DNA of 64,000 nucleotides from JADMIH01 sp036399775 (GCA_036399775.1 DASWMJ010000049.1:13988-77987); one strand, 5' to 3'; numbered from the stretch's first letter, positions 1-9,216 are shown. Numbers and translations: made by a program. Notes: a model not told the origin generated them from the letters alone.

Positions 1-603
1 GCCCGCCCCCCGGTTCGAGCGAAACTCACTCCACGCCTCCTCTATCGCCTGCATGAAGCGGTCGCGTGCGAACAGGGGCCGCCACCTGTACCCGCGCTCC
101 TCCGCCCACTGCGTCATCGCCGGCAATTCAAGGAACACTTCCGCCAGCACGTCTTCATAAGCGATAGCGGCGGGCGACTCCGCGTTCATCTCCACGAAAC
201 GCCAATCGCGCTCCGACCAGAACGAGTCGAGCCGCGCGCTCGTAGACGGCTCCTCGAAGCCTGGGTCCACCATCACCAGCCTGCGCTCTTCGGGCGTAAG
301 GTCCAACTGCGACAGCAAATTCTCATTGTGGAGCGTGGCGCGGCGCAGCTTGACGAATGCGGAGGCCAGCGTCTCCACCACATCCTTGATGACCGCGTGC
401 TGCCCAGGCGTTATCATATGCGGGCGCAGGTAGCGGCTGAACGGCTCGTCCCTGAATACCAGGTGGCGCTCGACGCTCAGCCGGTACAGCATCTCCTGCG
501 AGTCTGCGGCCAATTGCGGATTGCCGGCCAGGAACTCGTGCAGGTCATCTATCGCCGGGTGGGCGCTGTCCGCTTGAATAGCGGCGGAACCGGGGGTCGT
601 CAC
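1..603 (-). CDS. Partial ATP-grasp-like ligase (circularly permuted type), C-terminus beyond window
   Basis: Open reading frame running off the left edge; 201 codons are visible. The GTG start at 603 overlaps the TGA stop of the upstream gene by four bases (GTGA), so translation is probably coupled. Visible motifs are YLRPHMITPGQH (about residues 56-67), a Leu/Arg-rich helix with LDLTPEER, MVDPGFEEPS, and FVEMNAESPAAIAYEDVL near residue 140. The last motif resembles the Asn/Glu/Ser/Pro segment in the N-terminal half of circularly permuted ATP-grasp enzymes related to glutathionylspermidine synthase. That family joins a carboxylate to an amine using ATP; the actual substrate is unknown. The catalytic C-terminal half is not in the window, so the family call rests on these motifs and on the neighbouring ATP-grasp gene. 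Confidence 0.7.
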   Translation of the reverse strand, partial: MTTPGSAAIQADSAHPAIDDLHEFLAGNPQLAADSQEMLYRLSVERHLVFRDEPFSRYLRPHMITPGQHAVIKDVVETLASAFVKLRRATLHNENLLSQLDLTPEERRLVMVDPGFEEPSTSARLDSFWSERDWRFVEMNAESPAAIAYEDVLAEVFLELPAMTQWAEERGYRWRPLFARDRFMQAIEEAWSEFRSNRGAG

Positions 604-1766
604 GGCGTCGTCTCCGCGCCCGGTACGGGGTGCGGGATAGACGGCCCGCCGTCCGGGGGCATCTCGGCGCTCTCCGGTACCCCACCCGCGCCAAGCTCAG
701 GCTCCACTACCTTCTTCTTACCCTTGCTCTTGCCGTCCTTTTCTGCTTCCGCGTGCGCCCCGCGAACGTCCTCGTGCGCGAACTCGGTCCAGTTCTTCAC
801 AGGGTTATTTATGGGAGGAGGCGCGGCATTCAGGAAGGAGTCCCACCTGTAACTGGCCCCTGGCGTATAACCGTTCAGCGCCCGCTCGATCACCAGGTTC
901 GCCATATTCTCCACGCACCACTCGAAGTAGGTCGCGCCCAGCGAATGGTAATCCATATCGCAGGCCGGGTTCAGCCAGTCAATGGCATATGGCACCCCAT
1001 CGCGCACCGCGAACTCACACGTATCCATGTCGTAGCCCAGCGAGCTTGTGAGAGTGCGGGCGTCGCGCACGATCCGATCGTGCAACTCTTGGCCGAAGAA
1101 CTCCTCGGCGTCCCCGGTAACGTAGCGCATATGGAAGTAATTGCCCGGCTCGTACCTGATGACCTTGATGTTCTCCTGCCCCAGGCAGATGCAGCGCGCG
1201 TACTTCTCGAACTCTATCCCCTCTTGCAAGATCATACCCAGCTCGCCCGTCAGGTCGAAGCAACGGATAAGCTCATCAATATTGTGGACCTTGTAGACGT
1301 TCCGCCAACCCCCGCCCACGAAAGGCTTCATAAACGCGGGGAACCCCACGTACTCGGCAAGGGCCTGCCAGTCCATAGGGTACTTGAGGTTGCGTAGCGA
1401 TTCGGACACTACCCCTTCCACATACGACTTCTGGGGCAGCACGATCGTCTTGGGCACGGCCACGCCCATCTTCACCGCCAGGCAGCACTCGAAGAACTTG
1501 TCGTCGGCGCACCACCAGAAGGGGTTATTGATGACTACGGCACCATCCAGCACGGCCTTCTTGAGGTAGGCGCGGAAGTAGGGTATCTCGTGGGAGATGC
1601 GGTCCACGATCACGCTGTAGGGCATCTCCTCGTCCATGGCCGTGCCGCCCAGGTTGCAAAACTCCGCCCGCACCCCCATGTCCTTAGAGTTCACCCTCTC
1701 GATAAAAGCGTGAGGGAACGTATTCTCCCTACCGACAAGTAGACCCACAACCTTCGTGTCTGCCAT
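600..1766 (-). CDS. ATP-grasp domain protein (RimK-like carboxylate-amine ligase)
   Basis: 388 residues, ATG at 1766 preceded by GGAGGAG about 8 bases upstream. An N-terminal Rossmann-like pre-ATP-grasp region (residues 5-110) leads into an ATP-grasp fold: AFMKPFVGGGWRNVYKV (about 144-160) carries the ATP-binding Lys and glycine loop, MILQEGIEFEKYARCICLG (178-196) is the hinge strand, and CEFAVRDGVPYAIDWLNPACD (about 250-270) has the acidic and Asn metal-ligand positions. Such enzymes form an acyl-phosphate and couple it to an amine. The last 45 residues are Lys/Glu then Pro/Gly-rich and look disordered. The gene is first in a two-gene unit with the partial ligase downstream and lies beside an esterase gene on the same strand. 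Substrate unknown; a peptide or peptide-like product is an inference. Confidence 0.8.
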   Translation of the reverse strand: MADTKVVGLLVGRENTFPHAFIERVNSKDMGVRAEFCNLGGTAMDEEMPYSVIVDRISHEIPYFRAYLKKAVLDGAVVINNPFWWCADDKFFECCLAVKMGVAVPKTIVLPQKSYVEGVVSESLRNLKYPMDWQALAEYVGFPAFMKPFVGGGWRNVYKVHNIDELIRCFDLTGELGMILQEGIEFEKYARCICLGQENIKVIRYEPGNYFHMRYVTGDAEEFFGQELHDRIVRDARTLTSSLGYDMDTCEFAVRDGVPYAIDWLNPACDMDYHSLGATYFEWCVENMANLVIERALNGYTPGASYRWDSFLNAAPPPINNPVKNWTEFAHEDVRGAHAEAEKDGKSKGKKKVVEPELGAGGVPESAEMPPDGGPSIPHPVPGAETTP

Positions 1767-1789
1767 CTTTGCTCCTCCTTCGATAGAAA

Positions 1790-1890
1790 TCAGAAGTCAG
1801 AAATCAGAAATCAGAAGTCTTGGTTAAAGCTCAGAAATCTATATTGAGTAACAAGAAGCTGATTTCTGACTTCTGATTTCTGATTTCTAA
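1790..1890. repeat. Inverted pair of heptanucleotide tandem tracts (TCAGAAA/TCAGAAG)
   Basis: Four 7-base units (TCAGAAG, TCAGAAA, TCAGAAA, TCAGAAG) at 1790-1817 face four complementary units at 1863-1890, with about 45 bases between them. The right arm overlaps the stop codon of the esterase gene. The arms could fold into a long hairpin in the esterase-to-ATP-grasp gap. The same heptamer recurs at 60111-60183. Confidence 0.85.
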
Positions 1891-2600
1891 AAATGCTTTC
1901 GTACCATCTCTTTCCACCAGGGCCAGTCGTGCCACGCGCCGTCCCATATGTCCAGGTTGTGCGGTATTCCCTTCGACCACAGAACGTGCGAAAGCTGCTC
2001 CGTCGAGCCTCTGCAAATATCCTCACCCCCCACCGCGAGTATTATATCTTGCTTCCGCATCCGTGAGAGGTACCAATCGTCGTTCAGGTTGGGCAGATAA
2101 TCCATCGGGGAATTGAAATACATCCCCTCGTCAAACCCCGAGCTCACAAGAAACTGTAGCGAGAACGCCCCGCTCATGGCGAGCACACGATGTACGATGT
2201 CGGGGTGCTTGAAGGCAAAGTTCGCCGAGTGGTAAGCCCCAAACGACGCCCCCGTCACGTTGAGGTCGTGCCCAACGCGGTCGTTCCTCTCACGGAAGAA
2301 AGGGATAACCTCCTGGATAAGGTAGTCCTCGTACTGGTTGTGGCGGATAGAGCGCTCGCGCACGGGTATCTGGCGGTTGTACCACGACTCCTGGTCCACG
2401 CCGTCCACGCACACCATCTGCACCGCGCCGCTCTCGAAGCGGTCGGCCAGCGACGTAATGAGGGAGAAATCTTCGTTCTGGTAGAAGCGGCCCATCGAGG
2501 TGGGGAAAGCGATTACGGGGCGGCCTCCCGTTCCAAAGAGCAATAGCTCCATCTCGCGGTTGAGATGCGGGCTGAACCACTTGTGGTATTCACGGTTCAT
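1887..2600 (-). CDS. Alpha/beta-hydrolase, esterase family (PF00756-like)
   Basis: 237 residues from the ATG at 2600 (MNREYHKWFSPHLNREMELL); an in-frame start 34 codons upstream exists but the extension is basic, unconserved-looking and reaches into intergenic sequence. The fold is that of the esterase D / antigen 85 group: nucleophile elbow GASFGAYHS near residue 113, a C-terminal GGEDICRG acid region and the catalytic-His motif GAWHDWPWW near the end. No signal peptide is visible, so it is probably cytoplasmic. It hydrolyses an ester or thioester. It is codirectional with the two ATP-grasp genes, which suggests it processes or releases their product, an inference from position only. Confidence 0.85.
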   Translation of the reverse strand: MNREYHKWFSPHLNREMELLLFGTGGRPVIAFPTSMGRFYQNEDFSLITSLADRFESGAVQMVCVDGVDQESWYNRQIPVRERSIRHNQYEDYLIQEVIPFFRERNDRVGHDLNVTGASFGAYHSANFAFKHPDIVHRVLAMSGAFSLQFLVSSGFDEGMYFNSPMDYLPNLNDDWYLSRMRKQDIILAVGGEDICRGSTEQLSHVLWSKGIPHNLDIWDGAWHDWPWWKEMVRKHF

Positions 2601-3259
2601 CGGGGTACCTTGTGGCGGTTGAGATTCCCTTGGAGCCGCAGGAGGCTTGCGCCGGGGCACACAATGGTACGCAATTGTAGCACGTTTGCACCGTGTTCGC
2701 AACCCGCTTTTCTACGTGCAAGCTGTATTGATTGTCTCGCACCGCCCGGCGAATTCATTCGCGGGCTGCGCACACGAAGTCCGCCTACGCGGACTATATT
2801 GATGAGACTAATAGCCAGTCGCCGTAGGGCAACTTTGTAGCAGTTGCCCGCGAATTCATTCGCCGGGCAAGATTGGCGAACCAGCCTTCCGAATGGCGTC
2901 TTGGCGGTTAGAAAACTACACCACTACCCCAATGCAGGGCACCTGCACATACTGGCCTTGCATGTAGAGGCTCCCGATTGATACTTGTTCACCTTTACCT
3001 TTACTATTGTTCACCACTCTCCCCTATCGGCGGCCTATCCATTCCTGGTACCATTCCGTCAGGCGCAAGTGAGGTCAGATGGCTAGCACTGGGGAGATGG
3101 TAGGCGCCTGACCTCGCGATGCCTTACTTCATAACCTCCATCGGACAGCCCGATCTTATACGGCTTCTTGCATAGGGCCATATGGCGGCTATAGAGCAGC
3201 TTACCTCTTCTGCGCCTTGTGTTGCGTACCCTCCGTCTAAGCTGAAAGGAATAACTGCT
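2601..3259. other. Gene-free region with dispersed repeats
   Basis: No convincing gene. A palindromic repeat at 2743-2869 has the inverted arms GCCCGGCGAATTCATTCGC and its complement around a second small hairpin (GTCCGCCTACGCGGAC). At 2899-2916 is a fragment of the CTAACCGCCAAGACGC family. Short complementary blocks GTCAGGCGC (3059-3067) and GCGCCTGAC (3106-3114) could pair. The rest shows no recognisable signal. Confidence 0.6.
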
Positions 3260-3592
3260 ATGCCAGGGTCATCTTACTATGACGCCGAGGGTGAACCTCA
3301 ACCACGCTCGACCATATTTTACCCGGCAAGTCCGCCCCTCTACCTTAGTGCTGACGACTCGCCCTTGTATCTGGAGTGGCTGGTGGAGGGGGCAGACGGC
3401 ATACTATACATTGTGCCTGCCGAGCGGGGTGGGTGGAGAAAGCGACAGCAATATACAGGAACGCCCAACTTCCTCAAGCGTGTTAAACCGGATAAGGCTC
3501 AACTAATCGTTACCCTGCTCTGCGCGCAAGCATTTCCTTCTGAAGACTATGCTCAACCTGGTCGTGCTACGTATTATCACAATGCGCCATAA
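3260..3592 (+). CDS. Small hypothetical protein
   Basis: 110 residues from the ATG at 3260, chosen because AAAGGA lies nine bases upstream; an in-frame ATG at 3182 lacks a ribosome-binding site. I do not recognise the family. The protein is mixed alpha/beta in composition, rich in Pro and Tyr at the N-terminus (SSYYDAEGEP), without signal peptide or membrane segment, and has a Lys/Arg-rich middle. It is isolated, with non-coding sequence on both sides. It may be an orphan gene or a remnant of a mobile-element gene. Confidence 0.45.
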   Translation: MPGSSYYDAEGEPQPRSTIFYPASPPLYLSADDSPLYLEWLVEGADGILYIVPAERGGWRKRQQYTGTPNFLKRVKPDKAQLIVTLLCAQAFPSEDYAQPGRATYYHNAP

Positions 3593-3790
3593 AGTAAGTA
3601 GGTTGAGGCAAGTCCCTCTTGAGGACAGTGAGTTTACGGATGCTGGCCTCCTGCGGCAGCATTGAAACAAATGTGGTATACTTACATTGCTGTCAGAAGT
3701 TGATAGCATAACCTAATACCTCATTCGCCTGCATTTGCCTAGCAATCTGGTGCCCCCGTTCGAGGTTTATACCACGAACGGGAGCCTTGC

Positions 3791-5011
3791 ATGCATAAAA
3801 CTACGGGTAACGGCCAGAGACTTCTCTCCACTCTGGAACAACTCCTCGCAATCGAGAGCACCAGCCTCAAGTCCGCGCTCAACCAGGCAAGCGACCTGCT
3901 AGTATCAGCTATCAATGCTGACAAAATAGATGCCTTCCTTTTCGACCCTTCCAATCAAACATTGGTAGCTGTGGGCACCAGCAATACCCCTATGGGAATA
4001 CGCCAGCACGAGATAGGCATGGACCGCCTGCCCCTCGCCAACGATGGGCCGGAAGTGCAGATATTCACCACAGGTGGGTCCTACCACACGGGGCAGGCAG
4101 ACAAAGACCCGGAGGTACTCGTGGGCTACACAAAAGGATTAGGCGTACGCTCCATGATCGTCGTGCCGTTGGAGGTCAGTGGCGAGCGCCGAGGCGTAGT
4201 GCAGGCTTGTTCGAGCAGTCGCGACGCCTTCTCAGAGGAGGACCTAAACTTCCTGGGAGCGGTAAGTCATTGGGTAGGCGCTATCACCCACCGTGCCGAG
4301 TTGACAGAGCGTATCGCCCAGGAGGCGGCGGTACAGGCCAGGCAGGTGATTGCCGACGAGCTTGTGATGGTGCTCGCCCACGATCTGCGTAACTACATTA
4401 CTCCCATACTGGGCAGGCTCTCGTTGATCTCAACGCGTGCCCATCGGGAAGGCAGGGAGCCTGATATTGAGGATGCCGAGGCCGCTACTCGTAGCGTCAG
4501 ACGTCTAAACACGCTTGTTACAGATCTGCTGGATGTGGCGCGCCTGGACCAGGGGATATTTGCCCTCTCTCGCCAGCCGATGGACCTCGTCCCATTGCTG
4601 CGAGAGACAGTGGGCGTTGTGCACACCGGCAAATTAGACACTATCCTCCGAGCGCCTGACGAGCTGAGAGTGGATGCCGATCCACAACGTATCAAGCAGG
4701 CGTTGGAGAACTTGATAGCAAATGCTCTGAGGCATTCTCCGAAGGGAGTGCCGATAGTTATTGACGTAGCGAGTGAGAAGCGGGACGATGGTAAATGGGC
4801 GACGATTGACGTTTGCGACGAAGGGCAAGGCATAGCCCCTGAACTGATGCCCCGCTTATTTACCCGCTTTGCCCCTGGTCCTGGTTCAACAGGTCTGGGC
4901 CTGGGACTGTACCTGGCGCGCAGCATAGCCGAAGCGCACGGCGGCACGCTAACCGCCACTTCGACGCCGGGGCAGGGGACCACTTTCAAGTTGTCCTTAC
5001 CAATGCTATAG
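3791..5011 (+). CDS. GAF-domain sensor histidine kinase
   Basis: 406 residues, soluble, no transmembrane segment. Residues 15-165 form a GAF-type sensory domain; 190-255 are the dimerisation/phosphoacceptor domain with H-box AHDLRNYITP (His197); the HATPase domain follows with N-box LENLIANALRHSP, G1 DEGQGIAPEL and G2 GLGLGLYLARS. It should autophosphorylate and donate to a response regulator that is not adjacent, so it is an orphan kinase. It probably senses an internal signal such as a small molecule or redox state. The downstream glycosyltransferase is 180 bases away on the same strand, close enough for co-transcription, though nothing shows it. Confidence 0.9.
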   Translation: MHKTTGNGQRLLSTLEQLLAIESTSLKSALNQASDLLVSAINADKIDAFLFDPSNQTLVAVGTSNTPMGIRQHEIGMDRLPLANDGPEVQIFTTGGSYHTGQADKDPEVLVGYTKGLGVRSMIVVPLEVSGERRGVVQACSSSRDAFSEEDLNFLGAVSHWVGAITHRAELTERIAQEAAVQARQVIADELVMVLAHDLRNYITPILGRLSLISTRAHREGREPDIEDAEAATRSVRRLNTLVTDLLDVARLDQGIFALSRQPMDLVPLLRETVGVVHTGKLDTILRAPDELRVDADPQRIKQALENLIANALRHSPKGVPIVIDVASEKRDDGKWATIDVCDEGQGIAPELMPRLFTRFAPGPGSTGLGLGLYLARSIAEAHGGTLTATSTPGQGTTFKLSLPML

Positions 5012-5190
5012 AAGGCACGCCGCCAACTCGCTTGCCGTGCAACATTCCCGGCGGGCATGCGCTTTTTATCTTCAATTACTTGCCAGCTGCTTGCGGTAGC
5101 CATTTGGCACACATATTGCTTATTATGTCACCGGACGTGGGTCCTACGTTGCTCCCCGGTAGCGCCCGTACACCTGTCCAGGGAGAAACT

Positions 5191-6399
5191 ATGTCCTACA
5201 AACTGCCAATAATCGTCTTTTCTCACTTGCGCTGGGACTTCGTATACCAGCGCCCTCAGCACTTGCTGTCCCGTCTGGCCCGCCAACGCCAGGTGATCTT
5301 CATAGAGGAACCGACCTGCGACAAGAGCCGCCAGCCTTATATGGAGCTTCGCCCCCAAACCGAAAATCTCCTCGTGTGCAAACCGCACGTACCTCTTAAG
5401 CAGCAACCATTCGGCAAAAAGCAGACGCCCACCCTGGTTCCCCTCCTGCGCAAACTGCTACAGGACCAGGGTATAGACGACTACCTGGATGACTATATAG
5501 TATGGCTATATACTCCGATGGCTCTCCCCCTCGCCCGGATGCTCAGGCCCCAGGCCGTAGTCTACGACTGCATGGACGAGCTATCCGCCTTCAAGTTCGC
5601 GCCCCTGGACCTGCTCAAACATGAGGCCGGCCTTCTCAAGTGCGCCGACGTGGTTTTCACGGGCGGGCCAAGCCTCTACCGCGCAAAGCAAGGTATGCAC
5701 CACAACGTCCATTGCCTCCCCAGCAGCGTAGAGGCCGCGCACTTCCGCCAGGCTCTCTCCATCGAGGAGGCCGCCGACCAGTCCGCCCTCCCCCACCCCC
5801 GCCTCGGCTTCTACGGCGTGATTGACGAGCGCATGGACCTCGACATACTCGACGCTATAGCGCAGGCGCACCCCGAATGGCAGATCGTCATGGTAGGTCC
5901 TGTGGCCAAGATTGACCCAAAGTCGCTCCCCAAACACCCTAACCTGCACTTCCTGGGACAGCGCACCTACGGTGAGCTACCCTCCTACCTGGCGGGTTGG
6001 GACCTTTGCCTGCTCCCCTTCGCGCAGAACGAGTCTACCCGCTTCCTCAGCCCGACCAAGACCCTTGAATATATGGCCGCCGAGTTACCCATAGTCAGCA
6101 CCCCCATCAGGGACGTAGCCGAGCCATACGGCGAAATCGTTTATCTCGGAGATACGCCCCAGGCTTTCATAGCCGCATGTGAGCGCGCACTCGCCGCTTC
6201 CCCAGGCGAGCGAGAGGCGCGAATAAGAGCAGGGCGCGCGGTATTGGCCCGCACTTCCTGGGACCGCACCGCTCAGCAAATGGAAATAGAGATTGACAAG
6301 GCGATAGAAAAGCGAACCGTGCTGCCAGCCAAAGGCATTGATGCATTGAGCAGCACAAACAGGATCACCCCGGCGATGCAGCCGGCAAATCCCCTCTAG
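5191..6399 (+). CDS. Glycosyltransferase, GT-B fold
   Basis: 402 residues from the ATG at 5191 (MSYKLPIIVFSHLRWDFVYQ), which has GGGAG seven bases upstream; the longer in-frame ORF from 5032 adds 53 residues of unlikely sequence. N-terminal motifs FSHLRWDFVYQRPQHLLSRL and VYDCMDELSAF and the C-terminal LHFLGQRTYGELPSYLAGWDLCLLPF...TKTLEYMAAELPIVST (donor-binding region, about residues 255-310) match group-1-like transferases found in exopolysaccharide and UDP-galactopyranose clusters. It would move a sugar from a nucleotide donor to a cell-envelope glycan at the inner membrane face. The flavoenzyme gene 82 bases downstream, related to UDP-galactopyranose mutase, makes galactofuranose or a similar sugar a candidate donor. 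Confidence 0.85.
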   Translation: MSYKLPIIVFSHLRWDFVYQRPQHLLSRLARQRQVIFIEEPTCDKSRQPYMELRPQTENLLVCKPHVPLKQQPFGKKQTPTLVPLLRKLLQDQGIDDYLDDYIVWLYTPMALPLARMLRPQAVVYDCMDELSAFKFAPLDLLKHEAGLLKCADVVFTGGPSLYRAKQGMHHNVHCLPSSVEAAHFRQALSIEEAADQSALPHPRLGFYGVIDERMDLDILDAIAQAHPEWQIVMVGPVAKIDPKSLPKHPNLHFLGQRTYGELPSYLAGWDLCLLPFAQNESTRFLSPTKTLEYMAAELPIVSTPIRDVAEPYGEIVYLGDTPQAFIAACERALAASPGEREARIRAGRAVLARTSWDRTAQQMEIEIDKAIEKRTVLPAKGIDALSSTNRITPAMQPANPL

Positions 6400-6481
6400 G
6401 CAACGTCGCCCAGTCCAATTTGGACCGCTCGCCCACGACAGGGCTGAGCCTGCTATTTTATTCCGAGAGGAGAAGAACATC

Positions 6482-8035
6482 GTGGAAAATATTTTACGTA
6501 CAACCAGAGATACCAGGGCCACGCCACAGACAGTAGTAATCGGCGCGGGACCCACCGGCCTCAGCGCCGCATATCATTTAGGTGAAGATGCCTTGCTCGT
6601 CGAGCAGAATGACACCGTCGGCGGCTGGTGCCGCTCCATAGAAGAGGGCGGCTTTACGTTCGACTACGCCGGGCACATCATGTTCTCTAAAGACGACTAC
6701 GTTCACCAGCTATACAACCTGCTCCTGGGCGACAACATACACTGGCAGGACCGCGAGGCCTGGGTCTACAGCAAGAACGTCTACACGCGCTATCCCTTCC
6801 AGGGCGCACTCTACGGCCTCCCCCCCGAAACCATCAAAGAATGCATACTCGGCGCGATAGAAGCGCGCTATGGCCTCCCCACAGGCGGCACCGCAACTGG
6901 CTCCACCAAAGCATCCCTCAATGGCAACGGTAAGCCCGACGAAGAGTTGGTAGACTGCTGCGCCGACGGCACCATCGAAAGTGTCGCCCCCAACGGCACC
7001 GCCTCCTGCGACCATTGCTACAACGGCGAGCCTCGCAACTTCGAGGAGTTCATTTACAAGGTGTGGGGTGAGGGCATAGCCAAACACTTCGCCATCCCGT
7101 ACAATCGCAAGCTATGGGCCGTGCCCCTCAGCGAAATGGAAACGTCCTGGCTGGGTGGCCGCGTGCCCCTGCCCGACCTGGCCGAGATAATAGACGGCGC
7201 GCTCCAGCCCGTGCCCAAGCCGATGGGGCCGAACGCCCGCTTCGGCTACCCCCTGCGTGGCGGCTTCCAGGCCCTCATGGACGGCTTCCTGCCCCACCTC
7301 AAGGCCCGCCTCCGCCTTCGCACCCGTGTTACCTCGGTCTCCCCCTCACAGCGTACTGTTACCTTCAGCGACGGCAAAGTGGTCCCCTACAAGCACTTGA
7401 TAAGTACCATGCCCCTGCCCGTCCTCATAAAGCTGATGGGTGCCGAAGCCCCCTATGAAATTCAACAGGCGACCGCCGGGCTGCGCCACGTCTCGGTGCG
7501 CTGCGTGAACCTGGGCATCGGACGCGACCGCCTCACCGACAAACACTGGATTTACTACCCCGAAGATACCGTCTTCCACCGCATCTTCGTGCAGGGCAAT
7601 GCCAGCCCCTACTGCAACCCGCGAGGCGGCTTCGGCCTCACCTGCGAGATTACCTACTCCGAGCACAAGCCCCTACCCGCCGACGGCCAGGCGCTCATCG
7701 ACCGTTGCATAGCCGACTGCCACAAGGTAGGCATCTTCAACGAGGACGACCCAATATGGGTAGCCAACCAGGTAGACATGCCCCACGCATATGTCGTGTA
7801 CGACCACGCTCGCAAGCAAAACGTAGACACCGTCCGCAAGTGGCTCGAAACCAAAGGCATAATCCTGGCAGGCCGCTACAGCGAATGGGAATACTACAAC
7901 TCGGACCACGCCTTCATAGCCGGAAAGAAAGCAGCCGAAACCGTCCGCGACCTGCAACAGCGCGACCTCTTCACGCACATGCCCTCGGTGGCGACCTCCC
8001 AACCCGTAGGCGCTAACTCGTCCCCAGGACGATAG
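6482..8035 (+). CDS. FAD-dependent oxidoreductase, UDP-galactopyranose mutase / protoporphyrinogen-oxidase-like
   Basis: 517 residues with a GTG start at 6482 behind GAGAGGAGAAG. The N-terminus holds the FAD-binding motif VVIGAGPTGLSAAYHL (18-33), followed by the acidic strand LLVEQNDTVGGWC and FDYAGHIMFS, the GH motif shared by UDP-galactopyranose mutases. A Cys-rich insertion of about 40 residues (DCCADG...CDHCYNG, near 158-185) is unusual for either family. The C-terminal flavin-contact motif is around GRYSEWEYYNSDHAF. It follows a glycosyltransferase gene, so a role in making a sugar nucleotide or other envelope precursor is likely; exact reaction uncertain. Confidence 0.8.
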   Translation: MENILRTTRDTRATPQTVVIGAGPTGLSAAYHLGEDALLVEQNDTVGGWCRSIEEGGFTFDYAGHIMFSKDDYVHQLYNLLLGDNIHWQDREAWVYSKNVYTRYPFQGALYGLPPETIKECILGAIEARYGLPTGGTATGSTKASLNGNGKPDEELVDCCADGTIESVAPNGTASCDHCYNGEPRNFEEFIYKVWGEGIAKHFAIPYNRKLWAVPLSEMETSWLGGRVPLPDLAEIIDGALQPVPKPMGPNARFGYPLRGGFQALMDGFLPHLKARLRLRTRVTSVSPSQRTVTFSDGKVVPYKHLISTMPLPVLIKLMGAEAPYEIQQATAGLRHVSVRCVNLGIGRDRLTDKHWIYYPEDTVFHRIFVQGNASPYCNPRGGFGLTCEITYSEHKPLPADGQALIDRCIADCHKVGIFNEDDPIWVANQVDMPHAYVVYDHARKQNVDTVRKWLETKGIILAGRYSEWEYYNSDHAFIAGKKAAETVRDLQQRDLFTHMPSVATSQPVGANSSPGR

Positions 8036-8041
8036 GCGAAA

Positions 8042-8073
8042 CGTAGGGGCGACCCGGTGGGTCGCCCTGGTGG
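8042..8073. repeat. Family-B hairpin repeat (GTAGGGGCGACCCGGTGGG...)
   Basis: Starts seven bases after the oxidoreductase stop. The arms GGGCGACCC and GGGTCGCCC form a compact GC-rich hairpin, with the conserved edges GTAGG and CTGGTGG. The same element recurs at 9961, 15568, 17406, 63724 and 63790. Confidence 0.85.
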
Positions 8074-8170
8074 CGTTAGCATACCATGCTTGCGTGCTTA
8101 TCCCTGGTCTGGCCGACCCTACTTTACCCTTACCAAGCAACCTTGAAAAGAACAAAGGAGAAAAACAGCA

Positions 8171-9043
8171 ATGCCGGAAGAGCAAGACAAACAAGAAGAA
8201 ACGCTACCTCCCCAGCACCAGGAGCGCAGGCCCGGCCTGGAGTCGAAGATGACCCCTGAGCCGGAGGCCGACAAGAGCGACTACAAGGGTAGCGGCAAGC
8301 TAAAAGGCAAAGTAGCCCTCATAACGGGCGGCGACAGCGGAATAGGCCGCGCGGTAGCCATCGCCTTCGCCAAAGAAGGTGCCGACGTTGCCATCAGCTA
8401 CCTCAACGAGCACGGCGATGCCAAAGAGACCAAAAAGCAGGTAGAAGACGAAGGCCGCAAGTGCCTCTCTATCGCAGGCGACATAGGCGACGAGGCCCAC
8501 TGCCAAAAACTGGTGGAGCGAACGGTCAAGGAGCTAGGCGGCCTGGACATCCTCGTAAACAACGCAGCAGAGCAGCACCCCCAGGACAGCATAGAAGACA
8601 TCACCGCAGAGCAGCTTGAGCGCACGTTCCGCACCAATATCTTCTCCTTCTTCTACACCACGAAGGCCGCCCTCAAGCACCTCAAAGAGGGCAGCGCCAT
8701 CATCAACACCGCGTCCGTCACCGCCTACCAGGGCAGCCCTCAACTCCTCGACTACTCATCAACCAAAGGCGCGATCGTAGCCTTCACACGCTCCCTATCG
8801 CAAGCCCTCATAGAAAAAGGCATCCGCGTAAACGGCGTGGCCCCCGGCCCGATCTGGACGCCTTTGATACCCTCCACCTTCCCGGAGGACAAAGTAGCCA
8901 CCTTCGGCGCGGACGTGCCCATGAAGCGCCCCGGCCAGCCCTCCGAGGTAGCCACCTGCTACGTCTTCCTGGCCTCCGACGACTCCTCCTACATAGCAGG
9001 CCAGATGCTACACCCCAACGGCGGAGAAGTAGTAAACGGCTAA
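8171..9043 (+). CDS. Short-chain dehydrogenase/reductase, general-stress (YdaD/YhdF) type
   Basis: 290 residues, ATG at 8171 with AAGGAG upstream. A charged 40-residue N-terminal extension (GLESKMTPEPEADKSDYKGS) typical of the general-stress SDR group precedes the Rossmann fold. The cofactor motif TGGDSGIGRAVA is at 52-63, NNAAEQ at 130-135, and the catalytic residues are Ser182, Tyr195 and Lys199 (YSSTK). Members use NAD(P)H to reduce or oxidise carbonyls or alcohols, and Bacillus relatives belong to the SigB stress regulon. No partner gene is adjacent and the substrate is unknown. Confidence 0.92.
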   Translation: MPEEQDKQEETLPPQHQERRPGLESKMTPEPEADKSDYKGSGKLKGKVALITGGDSGIGRAVAIAFAKEGADVAISYLNEHGDAKETKKQVEDEGRKCLSIAGDIGDEAHCQKLVERTVKELGGLDILVNNAAEQHPQDSIEDITAEQLERTFRTNIFSFFYTTKAALKHLKEGSAIINTASVTAYQGSPQLLDYSSTKGAIVAFTRSLSQALIEKGIRVNGVAPGPIWTPLIPSTFPEDKVATFGADVPMKRPGQPSEVATCYVFLASDDSSYIAGQMLHPNGGEVVNG

Positions 9044-9109
9044 CCTTCTCGGAGCGACATTGGATGCCGGAGCGCAAAAATAGTACGGGGCAATCCACCC
9101 CACCATCCT

Positions 9110-9216
9110 TGTCATTCTGAGCGAAGCGAAGAATCTCGCTCCTCGCGTACAATGCTCATAGTAGATCATCGGGCAAGAAGACGTGCGAGGGACGAGATTC
9201 TTCGCTCAGAATGACA
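9110..9216. repeat. Family-A inverted repeat (TGTCATTCTGAGCG...)
   Basis: Inverted arms TGTCATTCTGAGCGAAGCGA and its complement, extended by AGAATCTCG and CTCGCG, flank a short variable centre. It lies between the SDR gene and the HAD gene. Other copies: 27303, 46253, 55143 and a truncated one at 63589. Confidence 0.9.

Noticed and set aside
4393..5112. Long minus-strand open frame opposite the GAF kinase
   Set aside because: It has no ribosome-binding site, the product is Ser/Arg-rich without motifs, and the plus-strand kinase explains the region completely.
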